A stretch of DNA of 64,000 nt from Methanarcanum sp963643255. GTDB taxonomy: Archaea; Thermoplasmatota; Thermoplasmata; Methanomassiliicoccales; Methanomethylophilaceae. The DNA is taken from contig CAVIIW010000008.1 in NCBI GenBank assembly GCA_963643255.1, forward strand, positions 9,374 through 73,373, given 5' to 3'. Both the position numbers and the translations under genes were made by a program. The notes beneath the pieces are model-generated. The model was not told the origin of the DNA. It made no database searches and was given only the letters and a program-made list of their open reading frames with translations. Below are positions 49,544 through 58,676 of the stretch, one piece after another. Position 1 is the first letter of the stretch, and each line of letters begins with the position of its first letter.

Positions 49544-50563
49544 ATGGCGGACAGTTGGACCTATGCCAAAGCGGGCGTCGACATAGACGCGAAATCAAGT
49601 GCCATCGAATCATTGGTCAAAGAACTCAGCTTCAAGAGAGAAGGCATCGGTCAGATGGTTCGCATGAAGGGGCTTTTTGCGAGTCTTATCGATTTCGGAG
49701 ATAATTATCTCACATTGGCTACGGACGGCGTGGGAACGAAGTTACTCATAGCCGAGGAACTCAACAAATGGGATACCGTCGGTATCGACTGTATCGCGAT
49801 GAATGTCAACGATACGATCTGTGTCGGTGCGGAACCGATATCGTTTGTCGACTATATTGCAATCAACAAACCCGATGATGCTATCACCGAAGCGATAGGA
49901 AAAGGTCTCCGCGACGGTGCCGAAATGTCCAATATGGAGATTGTCGGCGGAGAAATTGCGGTTCTTCCCGAAATGGTGAACGGCGTGGATCTTTCGGGAA
50001 CATGTCTCGGTTTTGTTCCCAAAGACAAGGTGATTACAGGTCAGACCTGTAAGAAAGGAGATCTGATTGTCACACTGAAGTCTTCGGGAATCCACTCCAA
50101 CGGACTTACTCTTGCGAGGAAAGTCTTCGAGAACGCAGGATACTCCATGAAAGACAAAGTATCCGGACTGAAAGGAACGGTGGGAGAGGAATTACTTACG
50201 CCCACCAAGATTTACGTTAAAGACGTTCTCAAAATTATCAGGGAACATGAAGTCCACGGTCTTGTCGATATCACGGGAGGAGGCCTCAGGAACATCCTGC
50301 GCATGAATCCTTCCTGTAAGTACGTAATTGACGATCCTCTCGAACCTGCACCGATTTTCAAGAAGATCCAGGAACTCGGAAACGTTACCACAGAGGAAAT
50401 CTATCAGACTCTCAACATGAGCATGGGATTCGACATCATTGCACCTGCGGACGAAGCGGAAGCGATTGCAAAGGAATTCGATGACGCTTACGTTGTGGGA
50501 CGTGTCGAAGAAGGCAAAGGCGTTCTTTATCAGCCTGACAACATCCTCTACGAGCATTACTGA
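49544..50563 (+). CDS. purM: Phosphoribosylformylglycinamidine cyclo-ligase
   Basis: PurM closes the imidazole ring in purine synthesis (FGAM to AIR). The 339 residues show TYAKAGVDIDAK at the start, TDGVGTKLLIAEE and NVNDTICVGAEPISFVDY (ATP and metal site, near 61-105), GGEIAVLPEMV, and GGGLRNI. Normal length. Its 3' end overlaps the convergent DUF531 gene by 7 bases. purD is 46 kb away at 1992. Confidence 0.96.
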   Translation: MADSWTYAKAGVDIDAKSSAIESLVKELSFKREGIGQMVRMKGLFASLIDFGDNYLTLATDGVGTKLLIAEELNKWDTVGIDCIAMNVNDTICVGAEPISFVDYIAINKPDDAITEAIGKGLRDGAEMSNMEIVGGEIAVLPEMVNGVDLSGTCLGFVPKDKVITGQTCKKGDLIVTLKSSGIHSNGLTLARKVFENAGYSMKDKVSGLKGTVGEELLTPTKIYVKDVLKIIREHEVHGLVDITGGGLRNILRMNPSCKYVIDDPLEPAPIFKKIQELGNVTTEEIYQTLNMSMGFDIIAPADEAEAIAKEFDDAYVVGRVEEGKGVLYQPDNILYEHY

Positions 50564-51099
50564 TCGAGGATCGCATGTAATGCGCCCGTAACGGCGCCTA
50601 CGGCAGTACAGGTTTCCAGTGAATACCTTCCGTCGGTAATGTCGAGATTGTACTTCGGAATCGATGCCGGAGCTTTCGGAACACCGTGGGGGCCGAGACC
50701 GAAGAGTAAGAGAATACTCTGTCCGTGCGATACCATATCGGCCGTCTGACGTAATGTAATGGATTTCTTGGAATCGGGTTTGCTTGTAGTGAGAATTACC
50801 TCTCCCAACTGCGGAGGGAATCCTTTCTCGGGGTACGGGAAACTGAGGAATCTGCCCATTTCCGCAAGATCCATGAAATAATCTCCGTGGGAGCCGATAC
50901 TTGTAGTCCCTGCAACCCATTCCGCCAATTCCTTGGGCTGTTTAATGTCTTCAGGGAACGGGAAACCGAAGAGCGCAAGATTCATGTCAAACGCCATCGC
51001 AAGCCCTCCTGCCCTGGCTATGGCCCTTCTGTGGGGCTCGCGGAATTTCTGCGGATCGTATGAGTTGTAAAGGCCCAACGTAATTCTTCCTCTTCCCAT
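50557..51099 (-). CDS. DUF531-type SPOUT-like protein
   Basis: A 180-residue protein of the archaea-specific DUF531 family, which resembles SPOUT RNA methyltransferases in architecture. It has ITLGLYNSYDPQKFREPHRRAIARAGGLAMAFDMNLALFGFPFP at the N-terminus and a C-terminal LLLFGLGPHGVPKAPASIPKYNLDITDGR segment like a knot-forming SAM loop. The activity has not been shown to my knowledge. It lies 3 bases downstream of the 54-residue gene at 51103. Confidence 0.82.
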   Translation of the reverse strand: MGRGRITLGLYNSYDPQKFREPHRRAIARAGGLAMAFDMNLALFGFPFPEDIKQPKELAEWVAGTTSIGSHGDYFMDLAEMGRFLSFPYPEKGFPPQLGEVILTTSKPDSKKSITLRQTADMVSHGQSILLLFGLGPHGVPKAPASIPKYNLDITDGRYSLETCTAVGAVTGALHAILDQ

Positions 51100-51102
51100 C
51101 GT

Positions 51103-51267
51103 TTACACTTCCTGTATGTCGACCAACGGCCTCGCCATTATGGCTCTTGCATCTCCGTCGATGTAGATTTCCATCCCGGGATTTTCTTCGCGGTACCTCT
51201 CCATAATGTGCATAATCTGCGAAAGTGTCAGATCGGGGTCGCTCACATCCATCAGGAACTCGTCCAT
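51103..51267 (-). CDS. Small acidic protein (54 aa) upstream of DUF531
   Basis: A 54-residue frame that begins ATG at 51267 and ends TAA at 51103, 3 bases before the DUF531 gene starts. The protein is acidic (SDPDLTLSQIMHIMERY near 9-25, then EENPGMEIYIDGDARAI) with a helix followed by a short strand. I do not recognise a family. Codon use and its tight position ahead of DUF531 suggest a real co-transcribed gene. It may be a partner of the DUF531 protein (inference). Confidence 0.7.
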   Translation of the reverse strand: MDEFLMDVSDPDLTLSQIMHIMERYREENPGMEIYIDGDARAIMARPLVDIQEV

Positions 51268-51311
51268 GGTACCATCTGTGTGAATATATCAAGAAGATAA
51301 AAGGAGATTGG

Positions 51312-51385
51312 TGCCGCGAGCCGGGATCGAACCAGCGACTTCATGATCTTCAGTCATGCACTCGTACCTGCTGAGTTACCGCGGC
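51312..51385 (-). tRNA. tRNA-Phe(GAA)
   Basis: Acceptor GCCGCGG pairs with TCGCGGC (last pair G-T), anticodon loop CTGAAGA (GAA, Phe), T-loop GGTTCGATCC, discriminator A. CCA is not encoded. Confidence 0.94.
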
Positions 51386-51427
51386 GTAAACCTCCCAATG
51401 GTGAATCCATATTTAAAATTTGATGAT

Positions 51428-51453
51428 ATGCAGGCGGGTGAAACCGCCTGCAT
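51428..51453. terminator. Hairpin terminator at the end of the gyrase operon
   Basis: A perfect 10-bp stem (ATGCAGGCGG/CCGCCTGCAT, loop GTGAAA) at the 3' end of the small membrane-protein gene, touching the last base of its stop codon. It is the probable end of the gyrB-gyrA transcript. Confidence 0.6.
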
Positions 51454-51725
51454 CAATGTGTTTTCGGTGATTTTCTGCGTCCGCCGAATCTGCGTTTCTT
51501 CTTCGTACCGCCCGGAATGTATCTGATGTATCCGTCGGTATCGGGAGAGGATCTGAAGACTGCGTACAGTAAAATCACCGAAATTACGGCCAATATTGCA
51601 CAGCTGCAGAGCAGGGATATCCTGAAGGCACCTGAGGCGTCTGAGAGCAGTATCAGTACAAGGACGGCCGCGACTGCAGCCGTCTGTACCGATGCGACGA
51701 TCTCAAGCGTCCTCTTCGTTTTCAT
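51453..51725 (-). CDS. Two-TM small membrane protein overlapping gyrA
   Basis: A 90-residue protein with two hydrophobic segments (VQTAAVAAVLVLILLSD near 13-29; ISLLCSCAILAVISVILLYAVF near 36-57) and a long basic C-terminus (KKKRRFGGRRKSPK). The ATG at 51725 overlaps the gyrA coding end by 23 bases. No family recognised. The basic tail could bind DNA or the membrane interface. A role linked to gyrase is only suggested by position. Confidence 0.7.
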   Translation of the reverse strand: MKTKRTLEIVASVQTAAVAAVLVLILLSDASGAFRISLLCSCAILAVISVILLYAVFRSSPDTDGYIRYIPGGTKKKRRFGGRRKSPKTH

Positions 51726-54177
51726 CCCCGTTCACCGCCGAGATGGGCTGAAGTGCGATGATCTTGTCGTCGTTACGCATATCCATGATCTTCACGCCTG
51801 CGGCGTTACGGCCGGTGACACGGATTTCCGAAACTTTGATACGGATCATCTTTCCCTGTCTGCTGGTGACCATGAGCTCGTCGTCAAGGGAGACCTTGGC
51901 AATAGCAACAACGGAACCGTTCCTCTCGGTTGTCTTCATTGTGATGACACCTTTCGAACCGCGGTGGGTCTTACGGTATTCATCTACAACGGAGATCTTT
52001 CCGAATCCGTTTTCGGAGACGGAGAGAATCATATCCTGAGGTTCGACAACGGTCATTCCCACGACTTCGTCGCCGTCACCGAGTGTGATACCTTTGACAC
52101 CCATTGTGTCCCTTCCGGTTGCTCTTACTTCGGATTCATCGAATCTTGCGGCCTGTCCGTCTTTTGTCGCGATGATTATCTCATGCGAACCGTTGGTAAT
52201 CTCCGTGCCGATCAACTCGTCGTTATCGTCGAGCTTAATCGCTTTGATTCCTTTGTTCCTGATGTTTCCGTATGCGCTGAGGGCGGTCTTCTTGATGATT
52301 CCCTGTTTGGTGCAGAAGACAAGCGACTTATCCTCGGTGAATTCGGTTACGCTTATGGTGTTCACGACTTTCTCTCCCTCTTCGAGGTCGGGGAGCATGT
52401 TCACAATAGGCCTTCCCTTGGACTGTCTGCTGCCTTCGGGTATTCTGTAGCCCTTGAGCCAGTGGAGGCGTCCTCTGTCGGTTATGAACATGATGTAATC
52501 GTGAGTGCAGGTGACGAACATACTTGCAACGTCATCCTCTTCCTTGGTCTGCATTCCGATGAGACCCACACCTCCGCGTCCCTGCTGTTTGTATGTTCTC
52601 AGCGGGATACGCTTGATGTAGTTGTCTTTGGTGATGGTGATAACAACATCCTCTTTCGGAATGAGATCTTCCTCATCGCTGTCGATGGCGTTGGGATCGA
52701 TTTCGGTACGGCGGTCGTCTCCGTAGCCTTCTTTCATTTCGGTGAGTTCATCTTTGATGATCTGCAGGATTCTTCCCTCATGAGCCAGAATGTCTTCCAG
52801 GTCAATCATGAGCTTCTTGATGTCGTTGTACTCGCCGACAACACCGTCGATCTCGAGACCTGTGAGTTTCTGAAGTTTCATGTCAAGAATTGCCTTGGCC
52901 TGTTCCGCATCGATTGTAAGCAGATTCTGCAGTCCCTCGGATGCTTCGTCCGCGTTCTTGGATGCACGGATAAGCTCGATAACCTCATCCATGCGATTGA
53001 TGGCGGCCATAAGACCTTCCAGGATGTGATATCTCTTCTTTGCGACCTCAAGATCGAATGAAGTCCTTCTCGTAACGACTTCTTTCCTGTGCTTGATGTA
53101 CTGAACGATGAGTTCTTTCAGTGTGAGAAGCATGGGTTTGTTGTTAACAAGTGCCAAGTTGATGATACCGAACGTAATCTCCATCTGAGTGTGTTTGAAC
53201 AGATTCTCGAGAACAACGGTTTCCATTGCGTCTTTGTGTAACTCGATAACAATACGCATACCGTCTTTGTCCGATTCATCGTTGACGTTGGTGATACCTT
53301 CAATCTCTTTGTTTCTGACACTGTCCGCAATCTGTTCGATGAGTCTCTCTTTGTTGACCTGATACGGAATCTCGTCGACAATGATCATCATCTTTCCGTT
53401 GGATTTTTCTTCGAAGTGGGTCTTGGATCTTACCTTGATCTTTCCGCGCCCTGTCTTGTATGCGGACACGATTCCTCCGATTCCGTGGATTGTACCTCCG
53501 GTAGGGAAATCGGGACCTTTGATGTACTGCATTAACTCCGGAACATCCGCATCGGGGTTGTCGATTGCAAATTTAATCGCATCTACGACTTCGCCCAGAT
53601 TGTGGGGAGGCATATTTGTAGCCATACCCACGGCGATACCTGCGGAACCGTTGACAAGAAGGTTCGGGACTTTCGAAGGAAGCACAACGGGTTCTTTCAG
53701 CGAACCGTCAAAATTGTCTGCAAAGTCGATAGTGTCTTTGTCGATATCCGCAAGCATATCCGCGGACATCTTGGTGAGACGCGCTTCGGTGTAACGCATC
53801 GCAGCTGCGGAATCACCGTCCACCGAACCGAAGTTACCCTGACCGTCAACCAATGTGTATCTCAGGGAGAACGGCTGTGCCATCCTCACCATTGCGTCGT
53901 AAACGGCTGTGTCTCCGTGGGGGTGGTACTTACCTAACACTTCTCCGACAATCCTTGCGGATTTCTTGTGCGGTCTGTTGTACGGAATACCCAGATCGTT
54001 CATTGCATAGAGAATCCTTCTGTGAACGGGCTTCAGTCCGTCTCTTACATCCGGGAGCGCACGTCCGACGATGACACTCATTGAGTAATCGACGTACGAA
54101 CGGGACATTTCCCTCTCGATGGGCTGTGTTATAATCTGATCCCTGACGGGTGTGTCGTTTTCAAATTCTTCCGCCAT
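51703..54177 (-). CDS. gyrA: DNA gyrase subunit A
   Basis: GyrA is the DNA-cutting subunit of gyrase, which puts negative supercoils into DNA. The 824-residue protein has SRSYVDYSMSVIVGRALPDVRDGLKPVHRRILYAM near 22-56, the active-site Tyr in AAAMRYTEARLT (near 120), and the C-terminal beta-pinwheel with the GyrA box KQQGRGGVGL (near 560). Full length. ATG at 54177 (MAEEFEN) is used; it lies 4 bases after the gyrB stop. A bacterial-type gyrase is a known gain in several Euryarchaeota and Thermoplasmatota. Confidence 0.97.
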   Translation of the reverse strand: MAEEFENDTPVRDQIITQPIEREMSRSYVDYSMSVIVGRALPDVRDGLKPVHRRILYAMNDLGIPYNRPHKKSARIVGEVLGKYHPHGDTAVYDAMVRMAQPFSLRYTLVDGQGNFGSVDGDSAAAMRYTEARLTKMSADMLADIDKDTIDFADNFDGSLKEPVVLPSKVPNLLVNGSAGIAVGMATNMPPHNLGEVVDAIKFAIDNPDADVPELMQYIKGPDFPTGGTIHGIGGIVSAYKTGRGKIKVRSKTHFEEKSNGKMMIIVDEIPYQVNKERLIEQIADSVRNKEIEGITNVNDESDKDGMRIVIELHKDAMETVVLENLFKHTQMEITFGIINLALVNNKPMLLTLKELIVQYIKHRKEVVTRRTSFDLEVAKKRYHILEGLMAAINRMDEVIELIRASKNADEASEGLQNLLTIDAEQAKAILDMKLQKLTGLEIDGVVGEYNDIKKLMIDLEDILAHEGRILQIIKDELTEMKEGYGDDRRTEIDPNAIDSDEEDLIPKEDVVITITKDNYIKRIPLRTYKQQGRGGVGLIGMQTKEEDDVASMFVTCTHDYIMFITDRGRLHWLKGYRIPEGSRQSKGRPIVNMLPDLEEGEKVVNTISVTEFTEDKSLVFCTKQGIIKKTALSAYGNIRNKGIKAIKLDDNDELIGTEITNGSHEIIIATKDGQAARFDESEVRATGRDTMGVKGITLGDGDEVVGMTVVEPQDMILSVSENGFGKISVVDEYRKTHRGSKGVITMKTTERNGSVVAIAKVSLDDELMVTSRQGKMIRIKVSEIRVTGRNAAGVKIMDMRNDDKIIALQPISAVNGDENEEDA

Positions 54178-54181
54178 GTTA

Positions 54182-56104
54182 TCACACATCCAGGTTGACT
54201 ACCTCGTGGGCATGTTCGATGATGTATTCTCTCCTGGGTTCTACGGCATCACCCATGAGTGTAGAGAACAGAGTATCTGCAAGCTGCGCATCCGTTATCT
54301 CTACTTTCTTCATCAGTCTCCTTGCAGGATCCATTGTGGTCTCCCACAGCTGATGGGGATTCATTTCTCCCAGACCCTTGTACCTGCTGACGTTGCATCC
54401 CTGTCCCATTTCCGCCGTGGCTTTTGCCAATTCCGCGTCGTTGTAACAGTAGATTTCTTTCTTTCCTTTGGCGACCCTGTAAAGCGGGGGCATTGCGAGA
54501 TAAACGTGACCCGTTTCGATGAGAGGCCTCATCTGCCTGTAGAACAGCGTAAGCAACAGTGTTGCGATATGCGCACCGTCGACATCGGCATCGGTCATGA
54601 TGATGATTCTGTTGTATCTTATCTTTGAAACGTCGAAATCGTTTCCGACACCGCCTCCGATGGCGGTGACGAGATTCTTGATTTCCATGGATTCGAGGAT
54701 TTTGTCAGGTCTTACTTTCTCGACGTTCAGAATCTTACCTCTGATCGGAAGAATTGCCTGGAACGTCCTGTCACGGCCCTGTTTCGCGGATCCTCCTGCC
54801 GAGTCTCCCTCCACGATGTACAGTTCACATTTGCTCGGATCTTTGTCGGAACAGTCCGCAAGCTTTCCGGGAAGTGCGTTGGAATCGAAGACACTCTTTC
54901 TCCTTGCCGTTTCCTTGGCTTTACGGGCGGCTTCCCTTGCGGTGTAGGCATCTACGCTCCTTCTTACGATGATATCTCCGACTTTCGGGTTTTCAAGTAA
55001 AAATTCCGAGAGTTTCGATGTCATGAAGCTTGCGACTGCAGTCTGAGCGATACTGTTACCGAGTTTTGATTTGGTCTGTCCCTCGAACTGAGGTTCGGGA
55101 ATCTTGATACTTACGACTGCGGTCAGTCCCTCACGTATATCGGAACCTTCGAATGAGATTCCTTTTGCAAACGGTTTGTCCTTGGCGAAATCATTGAAAC
55201 ATTTCGTCAGTGCGGTTCTGAATCCCGCAAGATGTGTTCCTCCCTCGGGAGTGCTGATCGTGTTGACAAACGAGGTGATACTTTCGGAATAATCTCCGGT
55301 CCACTGCATTGCAATGTCGATATCGATCTGATTGTCTCCGGAGGAGTCTTTGTACTCGTATTTTCCGTGAAGATAGATGGGTGTGGGGTGGATAGGTGTC
55401 TTCGTCCTGTTGATGTATTGGACAAACTCGGAAACTCCTCCGTCGTAGTGGAATGTTTCTTTGTTTCCGGACCTCTTATCTTCGAAATTAATCGTAACTT
55501 CCTTGTTCAGGAAAGCCTGGTTGCGGAACCTGTTCTGAAGTGTGTTGTAATCAAACTCAACTGTTTCGAATATCTCGGGATCGGGGAGGAATGTGATTGT
55601 TGTTCCCCTTCTCTCGGATTCTCCGACAATCTCGACGGGTCCGTCGGGAATTCCTCTGTGGTAGGACTGTCTCCACTTCTTGCCTTCTCTTTCAACCTCG
55701 GCAACCAGCCAAACGGAAAGACCGTTTACGACGGAAACTCCCACTCCGTGGAGACCTCCGGATACTTTGTAGCTGTTCTTGTTGAACTTTCCTCCGGCGT
55801 GAAGTTCGGTGAGAGCCAATTCCAATGCGGATTTACCTTTCTCGTGCATTCCCGTAGGGATACCGCGTCCGTCGTCCTGTACGGTACAGGAACCGTCTTC
55901 GTTAATCCATACGTAAATCTGATCGGCGTAACCTGCCATTGCCTCATCGATACTGTTGTCGACGACCTCGTAAACCAAATGGTGAAGACCGCGGGTATCG
56001 GTACTTCCGATGTACATACCCGGCCTCTTCCTCACTGCTTCGAGACCTTCGAGAACCACTATACTGTCCGCGCCGTATGCGGATGCATTGTCATTCCCAT
56101 CCAT
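54182..56104 (-). CDS. gyrB: DNA gyrase subunit B
   Basis: GyrB is the ATPase of gyrase. The GHKL domain shows EVVDNSIDEAMAGYAD, DDGRGIPTG and SGGLHGVGVSVVNGLS; the TOPRIM domain shows EGDSAGG and MTDADVDGAHIATLL. About 640 residues, the short gyrase B form. The frame is open from 56143, but ATG 56104 has AGGATGA just upstream and leaves about 12 residues before the conserved GADSIVVLEGLEAVRKRPGMYIG, a normal distance. The start is not certain (ATG at 56113 is also possible). Confidence 0.96.
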   Translation of the reverse strand: MDGNDNASAYGADSIVVLEGLEAVRKRPGMYIGSTDTRGLHHLVYEVVDNSIDEAMAGYADQIYVWINEDGSCTVQDDGRGIPTGMHEKGKSALELALTELHAGGKFNKNSYKVSGGLHGVGVSVVNGLSVWLVAEVEREGKKWRQSYHRGIPDGPVEIVGESERRGTTITFLPDPEIFETVEFDYNTLQNRFRNQAFLNKEVTINFEDKRSGNKETFHYDGGVSEFVQYINRTKTPIHPTPIYLHGKYEYKDSSGDNQIDIDIAMQWTGDYSESITSFVNTISTPEGGTHLAGFRTALTKCFNDFAKDKPFAKGISFEGSDIREGLTAVVSIKIPEPQFEGQTKSKLGNSIAQTAVASFMTSKLSEFLLENPKVGDIIVRRSVDAYTAREAARKAKETARRKSVFDSNALPGKLADCSDKDPSKCELYIVEGDSAGGSAKQGRDRTFQAILPIRGKILNVEKVRPDKILESMEIKNLVTAIGGGVGNDFDVSKIRYNRIIIMTDADVDGAHIATLLLTLFYRQMRPLIETGHVYLAMPPLYRVAKGKKEIYCYNDAELAKATAEMGQGCNVSRYKGLGEMNPHQLWETTMDPARRLMKKVEITDAQLADTLFSTLMGDAVEPRREYIIEHAHEVVNLDV

Positions 56105-56171
56105 TTGAATCATCCTGATGTCGATAGGACATCCTATTGCCATCCCCTATAGCCTGTTGTTATATAATATT

Positions 56172-56193
56172 ACGCGCGCACGTATACGCGCGT
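56172..56193 (-). promoter_or_regulatory. Inverted repeat upstream of gyrB TATA
   Basis: ACGCGCG and CGCGCGT (7 bp, spacer CACGTATA) lie just upstream of the gyrB TATA element (TTATATAA near 56160-56168), where the BRE is expected. A candidate operator for gyrase expression or autoregulation. Confidence 0.4.
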
Positions 56194-56236
56194 TTCTTAT
56201 TTATTTAGTGAATGATAAACTCAATCGGTAAAATTT

Positions 56237-56277
56237 TTAGTACCGCCTAATTTATATATTATTTAGTCATCACTAAA
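56237..56277 (+). promoter_or_regulatory. feoAB promoter with two inverted repeats flanking the TATA box
   Basis: TTAG-N6-CTAA (56237-56250) and TTTAGT-N4-ACTAAA (56262-56277) flank a TATA element TTTATATATT (56251-56260). The TATA is about 26 bases before the feoA ATG at 56282, so the transcript is probably leaderless, and the second repeat sits at the transcription start. This matches how metal-dependent repressors of the DtxR family block iron uptake genes, but the sequence is not the exact DtxR box. Confidence 0.5.
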
Positions 56278-56281
56278 ATTT

Positions 56282-56539
56282 ATGGTAACAGGTATTCATC
56301 AGAATTCCGGGAGTGGAGCTACCACCCTCAAAGATATCAGAGTCGGGGAAACCGTTAAAGTTGTGAGACTTAACGGCAGCGGCCCTGTAAGGAGACACAT
56401 TATGGACATGGGCATCACAAAGGGATGCAGCGTCTACGTCAGAAAAGTAGCGCCTCTGGGAGATCCTATTCAGATTTCCCTCAGAGGATATGAACTGAGT
56501 CTGAGAAAGGCGGAAGCCGAGATGGTAGAAGTCGCTTGA
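56282..56539 (+). CDS. feoA: Ferrous iron transport protein A
   Basis: An 85-residue SH3-like FeoA protein that works with FeoB. The family core is LKDIRVGETVKVVRLNGSGPVRRHIMDMGITKGCSVYVRKVAPLGDPIQISLRGYELSLRKAEAEMVEV, and conserved DMGI and LGDP positions are kept. ATG at 56282 lies about 26 bases after a TATA element and has no ribosome-binding sequence, so leaderless translation is likely. It is followed by feoB after 16 bases. Confidence 0.93.
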   Translation: MVTGIHQNSGSGATTLKDIRVGETVKVVRLNGSGPVRRHIMDMGITKGCSVYVRKVAPLGDPIQISLRGYELSLRKAEAEMVEVA

Positions 56540-56555
56540 CAGAAAGGTGAAAATA

Positions 56556-58676
56556 ATGGGTCTAAGAGTAGCGCTGGCGGGTAACCCGAACAGCGGAAAA
56601 ACAACACTGTTTAACAAACTCACGGGCGCAAAACAGCACGTGGGTAACTGGCCCGGTGTCACTATTGAGAGGAAAACCGGTACCATCCGCGGAACAGACG
56701 CGGAATTGGTCGATACACCCGGTATCTATTCTCTCTCGCCGTACACACCGGAAGAGATTGTAACAAGGAACTATATCATCGGAGACTCACCCGATGTTAT
56801 CATCGACATCGTCGATGCATCGAACATCGAGAGAAATCTTTACCTGACACTTCAGCTTCTCGATCTGAACACACCCGTCGTGGTCGCACTGAACATGATG
56901 GATGCAGTCGAGAAGAACGGTGTGAAGATCGATGCGAAAGCACTGTCTGACACACTGGGATGTTCGGTTATTCCGATTTCCGCTCTCAAGAGCGAAGGTC
57001 TCGAAGAACTTATCGCAGCGGTTGTCGAAGCCGGAGGAAAGAGTGCCCCCGCTCCGATGAAAATGAGCGATAACATCGAGAAATTGGTTTCTCTTGCCGA
57101 GAAGCAGATTGCTCCGAAGGTTCCCGAGAAATATTCAAGATGGTTCGCCATCAAAGTAGTCGAAAACGACGAAATTGTTCTGGACGGACTTAACGAAGAA
57201 AGAGCTGCCATTGAGAGCGAAGTCAAAACTCTGGAAACGGAACGCGACGACGACATGGCCGCAATTATCTGCGACGCAAGATACAGCGCGATTGAAAACA
57301 TCGTCACAAAATGCGTCAAAAAGAACACCGCGGAAGGTACTGAAACACTTTCCGAACGTGTCGACAAAATTATCACCAACAGGATTCTGGGTCTTCCGAT
57401 TTTCATTGCAATTATCGGTGCCCTCTTCATGGCAATTATCGGTTTCGGAGACTACCCCGGTATCGGTACATATTTCACGGATCTGCTCAACGGATGGATT
57501 GAGGAAACACTTCAGCCCGGCGTAGCCGATTGGTGTGCAAGTATGGAGGTCAGCGGTGAGCTCACATCGTTGCTTGTCGACGGTGTCGTAGGCGGTGTAG
57601 GTGCCGTTATCGGTTTCCTTCCCCAGATGCTCATACTGTTCCTTGCATTGTGTATCCTTGAAGATATCGGATACATGGCAAGGGCCGCATTCATCATGGA
57701 CCGTGTCTTCAGGTTCTTCGGTCTCTCCGGTAAATCATTCATCCCTCTCCTCGTCGGAATCGGATGCGGTGTTCCCGGAATTATGTCCACAAGGACAATC
57801 GAGAGCGAAAGGGACAGAAAGATCACAGCCATGACTGTCACATTCATGCCCTGCGGAGCAAAAGTTCCTGTCATCGCAATGATTGCAGGTGCACTGTTCC
57901 ACAACAACGGTCTCGTCGCACTGTTTGCATACGTTATGGGTATCGTCGCAGTGCTCATCTCAGGTATCATCCTCAAGAAATTCAAGAAGCTTTCAGGAAA
58001 GCCCGTTCCCTTCATCATGGAACTCCCGCCCTACCACGTACCCAGCTGGATTAACGTCCTCAAGGGAACACTCGACAGAGGCTGGGCATTCGTGAAGAAG
58101 GCAGGTACACTGATCCTCTTCTCGTCGATCATTATCTGGGTTCTTTCAAGTTACGACCTCAGCTTCCACTACATCGACAGCAGCGCAACGTCAGGTTCGA
58201 TTCTCGAATCCTTCGGACGTGCAGTCTGTATCCTCTTCCAGCCCCTCGGATGGGCCGACAACTGGCAGTTCACAGTAGGTTCGATTACAGGTCTTATGGC
58301 CAAAGAGAACCTCATCAGCACACTTGCCGTGTTGGTTTCCGAAGGAGACGAAGAAGAAGGACTGTTTGCAATGCTTCAGCTTATGACAACACCCGCAGCG
58401 GGTCTGTCCTTCATGATGTTCAACCTCCTCTGCGCTCCCTGCTTCGCAGCAATGGGTGCAATGCACAGAGAACTCGGAACGTGGAAGGCAACAGGTGCAG
58501 CCGTTGCATACCAGTGCATATTCGCTTACGCCGTGGCGTCAATCGTATATGTTATTGCGGCAGTCTGCATGAATGAGACAACGGGAGTCTCAAGTTGGAT
58601 CGTAGCGTTGCTCGCGATTGCGGCAATCGGTGCGCTCTTACTGCTTAAGGATCCCTACAAGGAGGAAGCCGCATGA
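56556..58676 (+). CDS. feoB: Ferrous iron transporter B
   Basis: FeoB brings Fe(II) across the membrane. The N-terminal G domain shows GNPNSGKTT (residues 10-18), the switch and DTPG, and NMMD (NxxD-type) motifs. The transmembrane part starts near 270, with the Gate segments GIGCGVPGIMSTRTIESERDRKITAM and CGAKVPVI, and NLLCAPCFAAMGAMHREL near the C-terminus. 706 residues is normal. ATG at 56556 with AAAGGTGA upstream is preferred to GTG at 56547. The next gene overlaps its stop by 4 bases. Confidence 0.96.
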   Translation: MGLRVALAGNPNSGKTTLFNKLTGAKQHVGNWPGVTIERKTGTIRGTDAELVDTPGIYSLSPYTPEEIVTRNYIIGDSPDVIIDIVDASNIERNLYLTLQLLDLNTPVVVALNMMDAVEKNGVKIDAKALSDTLGCSVIPISALKSEGLEELIAAVVEAGGKSAPAPMKMSDNIEKLVSLAEKQIAPKVPEKYSRWFAIKVVENDEIVLDGLNEERAAIESEVKTLETERDDDMAAIICDARYSAIENIVTKCVKKNTAEGTETLSERVDKIITNRILGLPIFIAIIGALFMAIIGFGDYPGIGTYFTDLLNGWIEETLQPGVADWCASMEVSGELTSLLVDGVVGGVGAVIGFLPQMLILFLALCILEDIGYMARAAFIMDRVFRFFGLSGKSFIPLLVGIGCGVPGIMSTRTIESERDRKITAMTVTFMPCGAKVPVIAMIAGALFHNNGLVALFAYVMGIVAVLISGIILKKFKKLSGKPVPFIMELPPYHVPSWINVLKGTLDRGWAFVKKAGTLILFSSIIIWVLSSYDLSFHYIDSSATSGSILESFGRAVCILFQPLGWADNWQFTVGSITGLMAKENLISTLAVLVSEGDEEEGLFAMLQLMTTPAAGLSFMMFNLLCAPCFAAMGAMHRELGTWKATGAAVAYQCIFAYAVASIVYVIAAVCMNETTGVSSWIVALLAIAAIGALLLLKDPYKEEAA

